Shown: piece after piece, positions 1 through 8,341 of the stretch | How the letters are laid out: the number at the start of each line of letters is the position of its first letter | Numbering within the stretch: the stretch's first letter is position 1 | From: Haloferula sp. BvORR071 | GTDB taxonomy: Bacteria; Verrucomicrobiota; Verrucomicrobiia; Verrucomicrobiales; Akkermansiaceae | DNA: 64,000 nt | Direction of reading: 5' to 3' | NCBI RefSeq assembly: GCF_000739615.1 | Contig: NZ_BATP01000051.1 | Span: 50,768-114,767, forward strand | Notes under the pieces: model-generated | What the model was told of the DNA's origin: nothing | Database searches by the model: none | Seen by the model: the letters and a program-made list of their open reading frames with translations, nothing else | Made by a program: the position numbers and the translations under genes

Positions 1-502
1 ACCACCGTCCTCCCTCCACGGTGCTTGCACCCAAGAGCCCGGCGCCCACCGACTCGAGATTCGCCAGCACCAGTTCCTCCTCATCCGCGATGCCAGCCAA
101 GGCATCGCCATCCTCGGTGAAGCCGCTCGACAAGGCGAGGTCCGAGCTGAAGCGGTAGGCCGCGATCTCATAATGTTTGATCCGCCCACAGTGGGCGACA
201 AGCATCAGATCCCGGACCTCATCGCTTTCCACTTCGGAGAGGTGACTGTTTCCGCCGTCGATGAGTCCTTTCATGGCCTTGCACTCATCGCCGCGGGGAT
301 CCCAGCCATGCCGCTCGCAGATGTTCTCCACGGTTTGGCGCTGTTCGGTGCAGTACTTGCGGTCGTTGCGCAGCAGTGCCGCCAAGGTTCGGTTGCCCGC
401 CTGATCGGCGAGTCCCGGCAGGGTGTTCTCGACCAGGGTTTCGAAGCTGTGGATTTCCCGCAGTTGATCCCACAGCAGGTCAGTGGAATTCCGGATTTTC
501 AT
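1..502 (-). CDS. Ferritin-like DUF892 (YciE/YciF-type) protein, 3' end outside window
   Basis: Reading the minus strand from the ATG at 502 gives about 167 residues with no stop before the window edge, so the C-terminus is missing. The protein starts MKIRNSTDLLWDQLREIHSF, has a middle ECKAMKGLIDGG segment and then RIKHYEIAAYRFSSDLA. This order (short Asp/Leu-rich start, CKAM-GLI, then HYEIA-Y) is the pattern of the DUF892 YciE/YciF ferritin-like family. These are four-helix-bundle proteins linked to stress responses whose substrate is not settled. The Glu and His residues in the EIHSFETLVE and HYEIA helices would be the metal ligands. An AAGG lies six bases before the ATG, which is a weak ribosome site. 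Confidence 0.8.
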   Translation of the reverse strand, partial: MKIRNSTDLLWDQLREIHSFETLVENTLPGLADQAGNRTLAALLRNDRKYCTEQRQTVENICERHGWDPRGDECKAMKGLIDGGNSHLSEVESDEVRDLMLVAHCGRIKHYEIAAYRFSSDLALSSGFTEDGDALAGIADEEELVLANLESVGAGLLGASTVEGGRW

Positions 503-775
503 GGGCCTTGAGAGGGGTTGTTCCGGTGATCTTATCGCAGGAGGGATGCCGGGTACCGTGGGTCAAGGCGTATCAAGGAGTTCCGCTTCCCGGTGGGGTT
601 TCTGCGCAGCCTCGACCTTTGCAATCTGCCACCTTTTGTTTGCAAAGCGTGTGCTGCGATCGGTGCGGCCCACTGGATGGATCCCTCCCTCTCTCAACGA
701 CGGGATTGTTGACCGGCTGGGATTCGCAACAGAAAAGACATGGCTAGCAAGTTCCGGCAGGAGAAATACAGCACC
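503..775. other. Intergenic region without a recognisable gene
   Basis: This 273-base spacer separates the divergently transcribed ferritin-like gene and the CPT-like gene, so promoters for both should lie here. I see no convincing ORF, tRNA or strong hairpin. Short ORFs in several frames are low-complexity and lack family features. Confidence 0.4.
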
Positions 776-1375
776 ATGACACCCGCATCGAAGCTGATCA
801 TCTTGGAGGGCCCTTCCGGTTCGGGGAAATCTTCGCTCGCCGCCGCTTTGCAGGAGAGTCTGCTACCCGGCATCTGGCTGGGCTTTTCCATGGACACGCT
901 CATCTACACCCTGCCTCCAAGCGTCCTCCACAGATGCAATACGGCTAACGACTGGTCGGGCGTGGACGGCAGGGCGATCGGTGCCGCAGCCCTTGCTTGC
1001 TTGAGGGCTCTGGTCGAGTGCGGGAACAAGGTCATTTTTGATCTGTGCATCCCGAGCCGGCAATATGCCGACACTTTTCAAGCCGGCATCCAGGACCTCT
1101 CTCCGGTCAAGGTGGGCGTGCGCTGCGATTGGCAGGAGATTGAGCGCCGCACGCGTCATCGTGCCGATCGCAGCATCGAGGAGGCCGAGCGGACCTTCAA
1201 GCATCAGCACCCATTCCCAGACTACGATTTCATGATCGATACGACAGGAATTGGCCCTGATGCCGCTGCCATGGAGTGCCTGGCTTCCTTTCGCCACCTC
1301 TTGGATGGCCCCGGACCCACAGGAAGCGCCCCGCAAGCCGATGCCGAACAAGGTGGCGGCAACTCCCCAGTTTAG
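776..1375 (+). CDS. Chloramphenicol phosphotransferase-like P-loop kinase
   Basis: This 199-residue protein begins MTPASKLIILEGPSGSGKSS; GPSGSGKS at residues 12-19 is a clean Walker A motif. A later RCDWQEIERRTRHRADR segment is the Arg-rich lid typical of the CPT (chloramphenicol 3-O-phosphotransferase) family of small nucleoside-kinase-like folds. In most hosts members are annotated only as CPT-like, and the natural substrate is unknown, so drug resistance should not be assumed. The ATG at 776 is preferred over an in-frame ATG at 740 because AGGAGA sits about 12 bases upstream and the shorter form puts the beta-strand before the P-loop at the N-terminus. The last 20 residues are polar and probably disordered. 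Confidence 0.72.
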   Translation: MTPASKLIILEGPSGSGKSSLAAALQESLLPGIWLGFSMDTLIYTLPPSVLHRCNTANDWSGVDGRAIGAAALACLRALVECGNKVIFDLCIPSRQYADTFQAGIQDLSPVKVGVRCDWQEIERRTRHRADRSIEEAERTFKHQHPFPDYDFMIDTTGIGPDAAAMECLASFRHLLDGPGPTGSAPQADAEQGGGNSPV

Positions 1376-1435
1376 GCTGCCAAGCTTCCATTTGCAATCA
1401 CTCCGCGTCCGGGCATCATCCCCGCGCCCCGCCCC

Positions 1436-2602
1436 ATGAGTCTCGCCTTTCTCCACACCGCCGATTGGCAGCTCGGGAAGCCCTTTGCCTCGGTGGCGGA
1501 TGAGGCCAAGCGCCACCGCCTCCAACAGGAGCGCATCCACGCGATCGAGCGGTTGGCCGGGCCCATCAGTGAAAGCGGCGCTGCCTTCGTGCTGGTGGCT
1601 GGTGACCTCTTTGATTCTTCCCAAGCCACCAAGGCAACCGTATCCGCGGCCTGCCAGGCGATCGGCTCGCTCAAGGTGCCGGTCATTGCGATTCCCGGGA
1701 ATCACGACCACGGCGGAGCGGGCAGCGTCTGGGATCAGGAATTCTTCCGCCGCGAGCGCGATGCCCTGGCACCGAACTTCCAGATCCTGCTCAAGCCGGA
1801 GCCGGTGGTAGTCGCAAGCGCGATCCTCTTTCCCGCGCCTCTGCTGCGCCGCCATGAAGCCGGCGACCCCAGTGCCTGGATCCGCACGGCGCTCGATGAC
1901 CCGGCCTTGCCCGCGGACTTGCCACGGATCGTGCTTGCGCACGGCACAGTGCAGGGCTTCGGCACGGCTGAGCTCGATGAAGACGAGCTGCCATCCACAG
2001 CGAACCTGATCGATCTCTCACGTCTGCCCGCGCACTCGGTGGACTACATCGCACTCGGTGACTGGCATGGCACCAAGCAAGTCGGGCCGAAGGCGTGGTA
2101 TAGCGGCACTCCGGAGATCGATCGCTTCCCGCGTGGCGAGGGCAATCGCCCCGGGTACATCCTCAAGGTCACCGTCGCTCGCGGCACTCTGCCGCAGGTG
2201 GAGGAATGGCGCAGCGCGAAATTCGAGTGGCGCGAGCTCGGCTACCGCTTCACCGAGGACTCCGGCCTGGATCTGCTCAAGGGGCAGCTCGATGAGTTGC
2301 TCGGCAGCCGCAGCGGCGATCACCTTCTTCAGCTCCGGCTGGATGGCTCGCTCGGCATCGCCGCCGCGGGACGCCTGGAGGAATTGTTAGAAACTCTCGA
2401 CGCCCGCCTGCTCCGCCTGAAGCTCTATCATAGCGTGACCGTTGCTCCCAGCGAGGAAGAAGCCGCAGCTCTCACCCGTCGTGCCGGCGATCCGCTGATC
2501 GTTTCGGTGGCCAGCCAGCTCGCGGTCGAGGCGCTGGGCGATGATGAAGAGGCCGCGATTGCCCGTCTGGCCCTGCGTGAACTCTACGGCGCCCTCACCT
2601 GA
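1436..2602 (+). CDS. SbcD/Mre11-like DNA repair exonuclease (metallophosphoesterase)
   Basis: This 388-residue protein carries all calcineurin-type phosphoesterase motifs in order: HTADWQLG near residue 7, VAGDLFDS near 57, IPGNHDH near 88, LAHGTV in the middle and GDWHG near 205. These ligate the two catalytic metals of Mre11/SbcD nucleases, which trim or open DNA ends and hairpins together with an SMC-like ATPase. The next gene starts two bases after the stop and encodes such an ATPase, so the two form one transcription unit and probably one complex. The C-terminal third resembles the capping domain of SbcD/YhaO proteins. I avoid the symbol sbcD because the partner is more like YhaN than classical SbcC. 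Confidence 0.85.
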   Translation: MSLAFLHTADWQLGKPFASVADEAKRHRLQQERIHAIERLAGPISESGAAFVLVAGDLFDSSQATKATVSAACQAIGSLKVPVIAIPGNHDHGGAGSVWDQEFFRRERDALAPNFQILLKPEPVVVASAILFPAPLLRRHEAGDPSAWIRTALDDPALPADLPRIVLAHGTVQGFGTAELDEDELPSTANLIDLSRLPAHSVDYIALGDWHGTKQVGPKAWYSGTPEIDRFPRGEGNRPGYILKVTVARGTLPQVEEWRSAKFEWRELGYRFTEDSGLDLLKGQLDELLGSRSGDHLLQLRLDGSLGIAAAGRLEELLETLDARLLRLKLYHSVTVAPSEEEAAALTRRAGDPLIVSVASQLAVEALGDDEEAAIARLALRELYGALT

Positions 2603-2604
2603 CC

Positions 2605-5277
2605 ATGCGCCTGCTTTCCCTCACCGTCCGCAACTACCGCATCCACCGCGAGACCACGGTGGCCTTCGACCGCGCGCGCACGCTGTTAGGCGGTGCCAAC
2701 CAGAGTGGCAAAAGCACCCTGGTGGAAGCCGCGCACCGGGCGCTTTTCTTGCGCGCGAAGACCGGCGGCAGCCTGCAGCAGGAGATGGTCTCCAAGCTCC
2801 ATCACGATGCGCCGGAAGTGATCCTCTCCTTCGAGGCCGCCGGCGCAGAGTGGCAGGTGGAGAAGAAATTCGCTGGCACCAAGGGCAGCACCCGCCTGAC
2901 CGGGCCCGGCGGCCTGGCGCTGAAGGACGATGAAGCGGAGACCAAGCTCTCCGAGTTGCTCAAGAGCGATATCGCCGGCGGTCGCGGTGCCGCGGGACAA
3001 CTGCCGACCCTGTGGTCCCATCTCTGGGTCTGGCAGGGGAGTTCCGGTGATGATCCGGGAGAGCATGCCGGTCGTCACAAGGACACCCTCGTGCGGCGGC
3101 TCCAGCAAGACGGCGTGGCCGCGGTCATGCAGTCCGGGCTCGATCAACAGGTGCGCGACCGGATCGCGGCGGAGTACCTGGAACTTTTCACGGCCAGCAC
3201 CGGCAAGTTGAAGGCCTCATCCCGGGCCGAAATCGCCCGGGATCGCCATGAGAAGGCCCGGGTCGAGCAGGAGCGCGCCGCGGGCGTCATGGAGCGCATG
3301 GAGTCCGCCGTGGCGGATCATGCCAGCGCCGCCCAACAGCTCGCGACCGCCGAGGCCGCGCTGCCCGGACTGCAAGAGCAACTCCAGGCGGTGGAAGAAA
3401 AGCTCAAGCAAGTCGCCGAGCTCAAGCAGCAGGAAGAAAAGGCCCTGCGGGTATGGGAAACGGCGGCAGCGGCGCTGAAGTCGATCCTCGATCAGGACAC
3501 TCGCATCCGGGAATTGCAGCAGCAGATCGCGGCGGCGAAGGAAGCCTTGCAGCCGATGGAAACCGCGGAGGCGCGCTTGGTCACAGAAGATCAGTCGGCC
3601 GCAAATCTGGCACGCGAGGCGGAGCAAACGCTGCGGGCGAAGACGGACGCGATCCGCTTGGCGCGGCAGCGGCATGACTTGGCGGTGGCGCTGGTGGATG
3701 CCGGCGAGAAGGAGGAAGCGCGCGTGCGTCTGGCGGAACGGGCCAAGGAAGCCGAAGCCCTGAGCGGCGAGCGGAATGAGCTGTTAGAAAAGTGGTCGAA
3801 GCTGCCGGCGCTGACGGCGCAGGAAATCCGGAACTTGCGCAAGCTCGACCAGGATGCCGGACAGGCGCTGGCGGCACTGCGCGCGATCGCCACCGGCATC
3901 GAACTGGTGGCAGGGGGGAAGGAACTTTTGTTAGATGGCATGCCCTTGCCGGTAGGCGAGCTGCGGATCCTGACGGATACCGCCGAGCTGACGACCGCCG
4001 ATGGCACGCGCTTGAGGATCCGCCCGGGTGGCGGGACCTCGCTGGCGGATGCGAAGTCGCAGGGCGAAACGGCGGTGCGGGCCTTTGCCGATGCCCTGCA
4101 ACGCCATGCGCTGGCGGATCTGGATGCGGCGGTGGCGGCCTTCGAGCAGCGGCAGAATCTGGAGCAGCAGGGCACGCAGGTGCAGGCGCGCTGGAAGGCG
4201 ATGGGCGGGGAAACTCTGGCCGCGGAGCTGAGCAAGGCGACCTCCGCGGCAAGCGTCGCCAAGGCCGAACTGGAGCGCCGCCGCGCTGCGCTGGGGGAGG
4301 AGAAGGAAGCTGTTAGCCTGGCCGCGGCGAAGGAGGAACTCCACACGGCGGAGCAGGCGGAAACGACCGCACGCAAGGGCGAGGAGCAATTCCGCACCCG
4401 GCGTGAGGCGGCCGCGAAGTCTCTTGAAGAGCAACGGCAACGTCTGACCCGTGACAAGCAAGCGCTGCGGGACCTGGAGACCAAGCTCAAGGTGATCGAG
4501 GATAGCCACGGCGAGCCCGCGGCGCGTGAGGCGGCCCTCTCTCAAGCGCGCACCGCAGAGCGCGAGACGGGCCTTCAGCTCGCTGCCCTGCGCCAAGGCT
4601 TGAAGGATCTGGCACCGGAGCTGTTAGCCGGGGACAAGGAACGCTTCGGGCGCGCGATCACACAACAGGAGACCAGCCGCCGCAATGCCCAGGACCGGGC
4701 TCTAACGGCCGGGACCCTGTTGCGCTTGGACGGCAGCAGCGATCCACAGGCGGACCTCCTGCATGCCACCGCGCGGGTGGAATCGACGCGGCAGGCCTAT
4801 GAGTCGGAACTGCGGCGGGCGAAGGCGATCGAGAAGCTGCACAAGCTCTTCGCCTCCTCGGGCGAGGCGATCGACCGCAGCCTGGTGCAGCCGCTGGCAG
4901 ATCGGATTTCCGGATACGTGCAGTGCCTCTACGGACCGGCGGCCACGGTGCAGATGACCCTGGCGGAGGATGGCAAGGCCGGGCTGGAGTTGCTCTGCCC
5001 GGGGATGCCGGCTTTCGGCTTCGGCACGCTGAGCGGCGGCACGCGCGAGCAGGTGGCGGCAGCGCTGCGCCTGGCCATGGCGGAGATCCTGGCGGCGGAT
5101 CACGATGGCTGCCTCCCGGTAGTCTTCGACGATGCCTTCGCCTACGTGGACCCGGAGCGGATACAGGTCCTCCAGCGGATGCTGGACCTGGCGGCCGCGC
5201 GGGGCTTGCAGGTGATCGTCTTTGCCTGCAATCCCGGGGATTACTCAGGCCTCGGTGCAGTGGAGACCAGGATCTAG
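2605..5277 (+). CDS. SbcC/YhaN-like SMC-type AAA ATPase, partner of the SbcD-like nuclease
   Basis: This 890-residue protein has Walker A (GANQSGKST, residues 30-38), long Glu/Lys/Ala/Gln-rich coiled-coil arms (about 200-400 and 480-740), an ABC signature LSGGTREQ near 809 and Walker B VVFDDAF near 840. This is the Rad50/SbcC layout. It follows the nuclease gene by two bases, so the pair should assemble into an end-processing complex. Rad50 and SbcC carry a CxxC zinc hook at the coiled-coil apex. None is present here, and all four or so cysteines lie in the C-terminal head. Instead, residues about 420-480 form a small Gly/Leu/Asp-rich globular segment at the apex. That favours a YhaN-like, hookless subclass. 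Several internal TGTTAG words are noted under findings. Confidence 0.8.
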   Translation: MRLLSLTVRNYRIHRETTVAFDRARTLLGGANQSGKSTLVEAAHRALFLRAKTGGSLQQEMVSKLHHDAPEVILSFEAAGAEWQVEKKFAGTKGSTRLTGPGGLALKDDEAETKLSELLKSDIAGGRGAAGQLPTLWSHLWVWQGSSGDDPGEHAGRHKDTLVRRLQQDGVAAVMQSGLDQQVRDRIAAEYLELFTASTGKLKASSRAEIARDRHEKARVEQERAAGVMERMESAVADHASAAQQLATAEAALPGLQEQLQAVEEKLKQVAELKQQEEKALRVWETAAAALKSILDQDTRIRELQQQIAAAKEALQPMETAEARLVTEDQSAANLAREAEQTLRAKTDAIRLARQRHDLAVALVDAGEKEEARVRLAERAKEAEALSGERNELLEKWSKLPALTAQEIRNLRKLDQDAGQALAALRAIATGIELVAGGKELLLDGMPLPVGELRILTDTAELTTADGTRLRIRPGGGTSLADAKSQGETAVRAFADALQRHALADLDAAVAAFEQRQNLEQQGTQVQARWKAMGGETLAAELSKATSAASVAKAELERRRAALGEEKEAVSLAAAKEELHTAEQAETTARKGEEQFRTRREAAAKSLEEQRQRLTRDKQALRDLETKLKVIEDSHGEPAAREAALSQARTAERETGLQLAALRQGLKDLAPELLAGDKERFGRAITQQETSRRNAQDRALTAGTLLRLDGSSDPQADLLHATARVESTRQAYESELRRAKAIEKLHKLFASSGEAIDRSLVQPLADRISGYVQCLYGPAATVQMTLAEDGKAGLELLCPGMPAFGFGTLSGGTREQVAAALRLAMAEILAADHDGCLPVVFDDAFAYVDPERIQVLQRMLDLAAARGLQVIVFACNPGDYSGLGAVETRI

Positions 5278-5349
5278 AAAGACAGGGTGCCGAGTGATCC
5301 GTGAGCGGTGATCAGTGGAACAATCGGCGCGGCGCGAATCCAAGGGCAT

Positions 5350-5783
5350 GTAGTCCCGCCTTCAGGCGGACGAAGCAGCTCTTGCGGCGGATCCCACCCA
5401 GAGCCTCCCAGAGATGCCAGTCCTCACGCAGGCCTTCCAATGTCTGCAAAAATCCACACAAGGGCGCTCCCATAACCTGCGGCTCCGCCGCCTTGGACTG
5501 CGGCAAGCCACTTGCCGCTTTCCGGCAGGCAACCCTGTTGCCGTGAAGCGACCGATCAAGCCGTCCTCACCTCATGCCCCCGGTCAGGCATCTCCTCATG
5601 GCTTGCCGCTCCGATCCGCCCTTGGCCCCGGCGGCTCAGGCTTCTGGTAAAAAACCATCCCTATCCCAGCAGGCTACACCCAGTCCAAGCCCGCTCCGTC
5701 GCGCGCACAAATCCCAGCATTCCCCGGGGGCTGAGGGCGAGGACAGCTCTTCCAGTCCTTCGTCCGCCTGAAGGCGGGACTAC
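5350..5783. repeat. Nested palindromic intergenic repeat (outer element)
   Basis: The 704-base gap 5278-5981 holds no credible gene. Its outer arms are a 26-base perfect inverted repeat: 5350-5375 (starting GTAGTCCCGCCTTCAGGCGG) and its reverse complement at 5758-5783. The left arm is itself a small hairpin (CCGCCTTCAGGCGG). A second palindromic element, listed separately, sits inside. The arrangement suggests one mobile palindromic repeat inserted into another. Confidence 0.65.
5492..5689. repeat. MITE-like element, CTTGGACTGCG family, copy 1
   Basis: The element starts CTTGGACTGCGGCAAGCC and ends GGCTACACCCAGTCCAAG, so its termini are an imperfect inverted repeat. The interior (GCTTTCCGGCAGGCAACCC, then GTTGCCGTGAAGCGACCG and GATCAAGCCGTCCTC) recurs almost unchanged, in reverse orientation, inside 40736-41045. 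It has no coding capacity. Confidence 0.65.
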
Positions 5784-5981
5784 TTACCCTTGAAAGCGGA
5801 GCTCCGTGGTTGGGTTCGCTCGACTGCCCAAGCCGGCCAAAGCGCGACCTACCCAGTGGGCTGCGGTGGGGCGGACCGATTCGCGGGCGGGTGACGTAAT
5901 TTTTCCTGAAGGCGGAGGAATGTCGTGCTAGATGGGGGATGCCTGTCCATTCACTCCTCACTCGTTCGTTCGTTTACTGCC

Positions 5982-6371
5982 ATGAAGTATATTCCAAATA
6001 TCGTCGGGGGCCTCTTGGGCTTCCTCTTTGTCGGGTCCGCGATCGCTTTCTTCATGATGAAGCCGGGCGACATGCCGCCGCCGGCGAATGAGGAGGTGAA
6101 GCACTTCATGGCCGCGTTTGCACCGACGGGCTACATGGTCTTTGTGAAGGTGTTCGAAATCCTCGGCGGGATCCTGGTGGCGATTCCGAAGACCCGGAAC
6201 TTCGGGCTCTTGGCACTGGGGCCGATCATCCTGAACATCCTCGCCTTCCACGCTTTCGTGCAGAAGGACATCCTGGACCCGAAGTCCCTGCCGATGCTCG
6301 CGATCATGGGCCTGATGGCGCTCTACCTCCTGTTCGCCGGGCGGAAGAACTTCGCGGCGCTCAAGAATTGA
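5982..6371 (+). CDS. DoxX-like integral membrane protein
   Basis: This 129-residue protein starts MKYIPNIVGGLLGFLFVGSA and has four hydrophobic segments (about residues 5-25, 48-70, 75-95, 105-122). That is the size and topology of the DoxX/DoxD-like family. The segments FVKVFEILGGILVAIPKTRN and ILNILAFHAFVQKD match the second and third helices of DoxX relatives, including the conserved E-GG and N-L-FH pattern. The function is unclear; some relatives act in quinone-linked redox metabolism. The ATG at 5982 is chosen over 5925 because it opens directly into the first membrane helix. It is followed by a GC hairpin that may end transcription. Confidence 0.7.
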   Translation: MKYIPNIVGGLLGFLFVGSAIAFFMMKPGDMPPPANEEVKHFMAAFAPTGYMVFVKVFEILGGILVAIPKTRNFGLLALGPIILNILAFHAFVQKDILDPKSLPMLAIMGLMALYLLFAGRKNFAALKN

Positions 6372-6396
6372 GGCCTGGTGCCGCTGATTTCACAAA

Positions 6397-6420
6397 GGGC
6401 GCAGTAATTCGGCTGCGCCC
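6397..6420 (+). terminator. GC-rich hairpin after the DoxX-like gene
   Basis: GGGCGCAG and CTGCGCCC form a perfect 8-bp stem with an 8-base loop, 26 bases after the stop codon. There is no U-tract after it, so it could be a 3' stabilising hairpin rather than an intrinsic terminator. Confidence 0.45.
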
Positions 6421-6462
6421 GCAGGCTGGACTACCGGCGAGGACCTGTCCATGGTGGCGGGT

Positions 6463-7404
6463 ATGAACTCGAAAACCGCGTGGTGGATCGGGGGCCAATT
6501 GCTGTCGCTGGCGGTGATCGGCGGGCTGTGGAGTGAGCTGCGGGATTTGAAAGGCCGGGTGGGACAGGAGCGGGAGCCGGGTGGTGGTGATGGTCCTTCT
6601 CCCGCGAAGCATGGTGCGGCGCGGGTGTCGGCTTCCGACGCTTCGGGGGAAGGTGCCGCGGCACGCTCCGGCGTATCTCCAGAGCGACGGGCGGCGGCGG
6701 AGAAGGCGAAGTCAGGACCGGCGGTGTCACAGACGGGTGGCAGGCCACGCGTGGAGTCGACACCGGATGGCGGGGTGGTCTTCCGCTGGCCGGGCGGTGG
6801 TCGCAGTCTGGCGCTGACGCCGGAGGAGTTGACGGGATTTGAGCAGGACATCCGGGCGGCGCGGATGGAGCCCTTCATCAAGAAGCCGGGCGGGCCTTCA
6901 TGGAGTCCGGGGCAGGCAGCGGGTGCGCCGGACACGGCCACGCACGGCGATTTCGCCACGGCTTGGGCCTCACAGAGCCAGGATGGCGGAAAGGAGTGGC
7001 TGCAACTGAAGTATGCGGGCACGACCGAGATCGGGGAGGTGGTGGTGCACGAGAGCTACAATCCGGGCGCGATCAGCCGGGTGGTGGCGATGATGCCGGA
7101 TGGCGGCGAGCAGGTGCTCTGGGAGGGCACCCAGGATCCGGGCACGGCGGGGCAGGCGCGGAATAGTTCATTCACCGTGCCGCCGGGAATCAGCAGCGAC
7201 CAGATCCGGGTGGAGATGGATACCGCGCGCGTGCCGGGCTGGAACGAGATCGATGCCGTGGAACTGGTCGGCCGCGACGGCAAGCGCCAGTGGGCGACCG
7301 AGTCGACGGCGAGTAGCTACTATGGAGAAGGCCGGGCGCTGGGAGCGACGGCTTATACAAGCCAAGAGATTTTGTTAGATCTTCCGGAGGTGGAGAAGAG
7401 GTAG
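6463..7404 (+). CDS. Membrane-anchored protein with discoidin-like C-terminal domain
   Basis: This 313-residue protein starts MNSKTAWWIGGQLLSLAVIG, a single N-terminal membrane anchor. It is followed by a charged Gly/Arg/Pro linker (residues 25-100) and a folded C-terminal part. From about residue 145 the sequence (GAPDTATHGDFATAWASQS, then EWLQLKYAGTTEIGEVVVHE and DQIRVEMDTARVPGWNEIDA) follows the F5/8 type C (discoidin, galactose-binding-like) pattern: a P-D-T-G-D...W start, a W-L-L-Y strand and a terminal W-EIDAVEL strand. Such domains bind sugars or other surface ligands. The ATG at 6463 is preferred over 6451 because the hydrophobic segment begins there. A TTA codon occurs inside TGTTAG near the 3' end. 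Confidence 0.6.
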   Translation: MNSKTAWWIGGQLLSLAVIGGLWSELRDLKGRVGQEREPGGGDGPSPAKHGAARVSASDASGEGAAARSGVSPERRAAAEKAKSGPAVSQTGGRPRVESTPDGGVVFRWPGGGRSLALTPEELTGFEQDIRAARMEPFIKKPGGPSWSPGQAAGAPDTATHGDFATAWASQSQDGGKEWLQLKYAGTTEIGEVVVHESYNPGAISRVVAMMPDGGEQVLWEGTQDPGTAGQARNSSFTVPPGISSDQIRVEMDTARVPGWNEIDAVELVGRDGKRQWATESTASSYYGEGRALGATAYTSQEILLDLPEVEKR

Positions 7405-7434
7405 GGAATCGGCTGCCTTTTGCCGCCCACCGCC

Positions 7435-7635
7435 TCAGTCGCTCTGATCAAGCGACGCGCTAAGAGCTTGGGAAAGCGCCGCGCCGCCGCTGATGAGGTC
7501 CTTCCACTGGAGCTCGGGGCCCTTGCGGCGGCCTTTTTCGGTGAGCTTGAGGCCCTGAGGATCGAGCGTGACGATGTAGGCGTTGCCGTCGATTTCGATT
7601 TCGCGCTTCAGGGTCTTGTCGAGTTTGGTGGCCAT
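7435..7635 (-). CDS. Small conserved hypothetical protein (66 aa)
   Basis: This 66-residue protein starts MATKLDKTLKREIEIDGNAY and continues VTLDPQGLKLTEKGRRKGPE, then LQWKDLISG. The ID-G-Y-VTL-P-GLKLT-KGRRKG-EL-W--L pattern resembles a small conserved family found in many bacteria, with no known function to me. It reads as a compact beta-rich fold. The start at 7635 is preferred because the longer form (7701) adds a low-complexity tail. It converges with the preceding gene with a 30-base gap. Confidence 0.6.
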   Translation of the reverse strand: MATKLDKTLKREIEIDGNAYIVTLDPQGLKLTEKGRRKGPELQWKDLISGGAALSQALSASLDQSD

Positions 7636-7807
7636 GGCGGTGTCTGCTTGAACGGTTGCTTGATTTGTAAGGGGACGAATCGGTCGTCCGGTAGCGGACA
7701 CCGGATGCCGCGGGGCGCAACGGGAATTTTAAGGTTGGACGGTGGATGGCCGATTCCAAGAGGCGCCAAGCCACCCAAACCAAGCTCATGTCAAGCTCAC
7801 CCAAGAT

Positions 7808-8045
7808 CCACCCCATTTGCGGCGCCGCCGCTATCGGAGTGCGTGCGAGAATCGCCGCTTTGAGCACGCGTCCACCCCACAATACGCCATCCAAGTTCTA
7901 GGAGAAATCCCCCACCACCCCGTACCCTCCAACTCCCGAATCATCCCAAATGGCCACCACTCCTACACAAGCACGCGGTAAACTCGCCTAGAACTTGCAT
8001 GCCTCTGATCCAAGCGCACCAACTCGAAAAGCGGCGATTGAACCG
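7808..8045. repeat. REP/BIME-like repeat related to those flanking the RAYT gene
   Basis: 7813-7862 (CGGAGTGCGTGCGAGAATCG core, followed by CCGCTTT) matches the forward units near 32.5 and 33.6 kb. Further on, CCAAGTTCTAGGAG and, inverted, CGCCTAGAACTTGCATG and AAAGCGGCGATTG give the opposite-facing half. So this is a forward/inverted pair of the same REP family. No gene is visible in 7636-8341. Confidence 0.6.
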
Positions 8046-8076
8046 ATGCTTTGTTATATCGGTAGCGAGGTAGGCA

Positions 8077-8335
8077 ATCAAGAGCCCCAAAGGGGCGGCA
8101 CGGAGAAAGCCCAAGGCAAGCACGCATCGCGTGCGCAACCCTGGGTACGATGCCGAAGAAGATTGGCCCCTGAATTGGGGGCAAGGAGGTCGCGGAGGAG
8201 AAAGCCGCCGGGTGTCACCGCACTCCTGGCCCCCCATTCAGGGGGCATGGAAATGCGGGACATGATAGACCCAGGGTTGCGCGCTTTGCCGCTTGCCCTG
8301 GGCTTTCTCCGTGCCGCCCCTTTGGGGCTCTTGAT
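8077..8335. repeat. Palindromic element with about 44-bp terminal inverted repeats
   Basis: The left arm 8077-8120 begins ATCAAGAGCCCCAAAGGGGC and the right arm 8292-8335 is its reverse complement with one mismatch. The interior continues as a weaker palindrome (CAACCCTGGGT against ACCCAGGGTTG, and GGCCCCTGAATTGGGGGC against GCCCCCTGAATGGGGGGCC-like sequence). It ends six bases before the stop of the next minus-strand gene. It could be a MITE or a long 3' hairpin. Confidence 0.65.
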
Positions 8336-8341
8336 CACCCT

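Noticed and set aside
863..1942. 359-residue minus-strand ORF opposite the CPT-like and SbcD-like genes
   Set aside because: It is the antisense shadow of two well-supported genes, has no family motif and a composition typical of reverse reading of GC-rich DNA.
5925..6371. Start of the DoxX-like gene at 5925
   Set aside because: The extra residues are not membrane-like and have no family match. The ATG at 5982 opens directly into the first helix.
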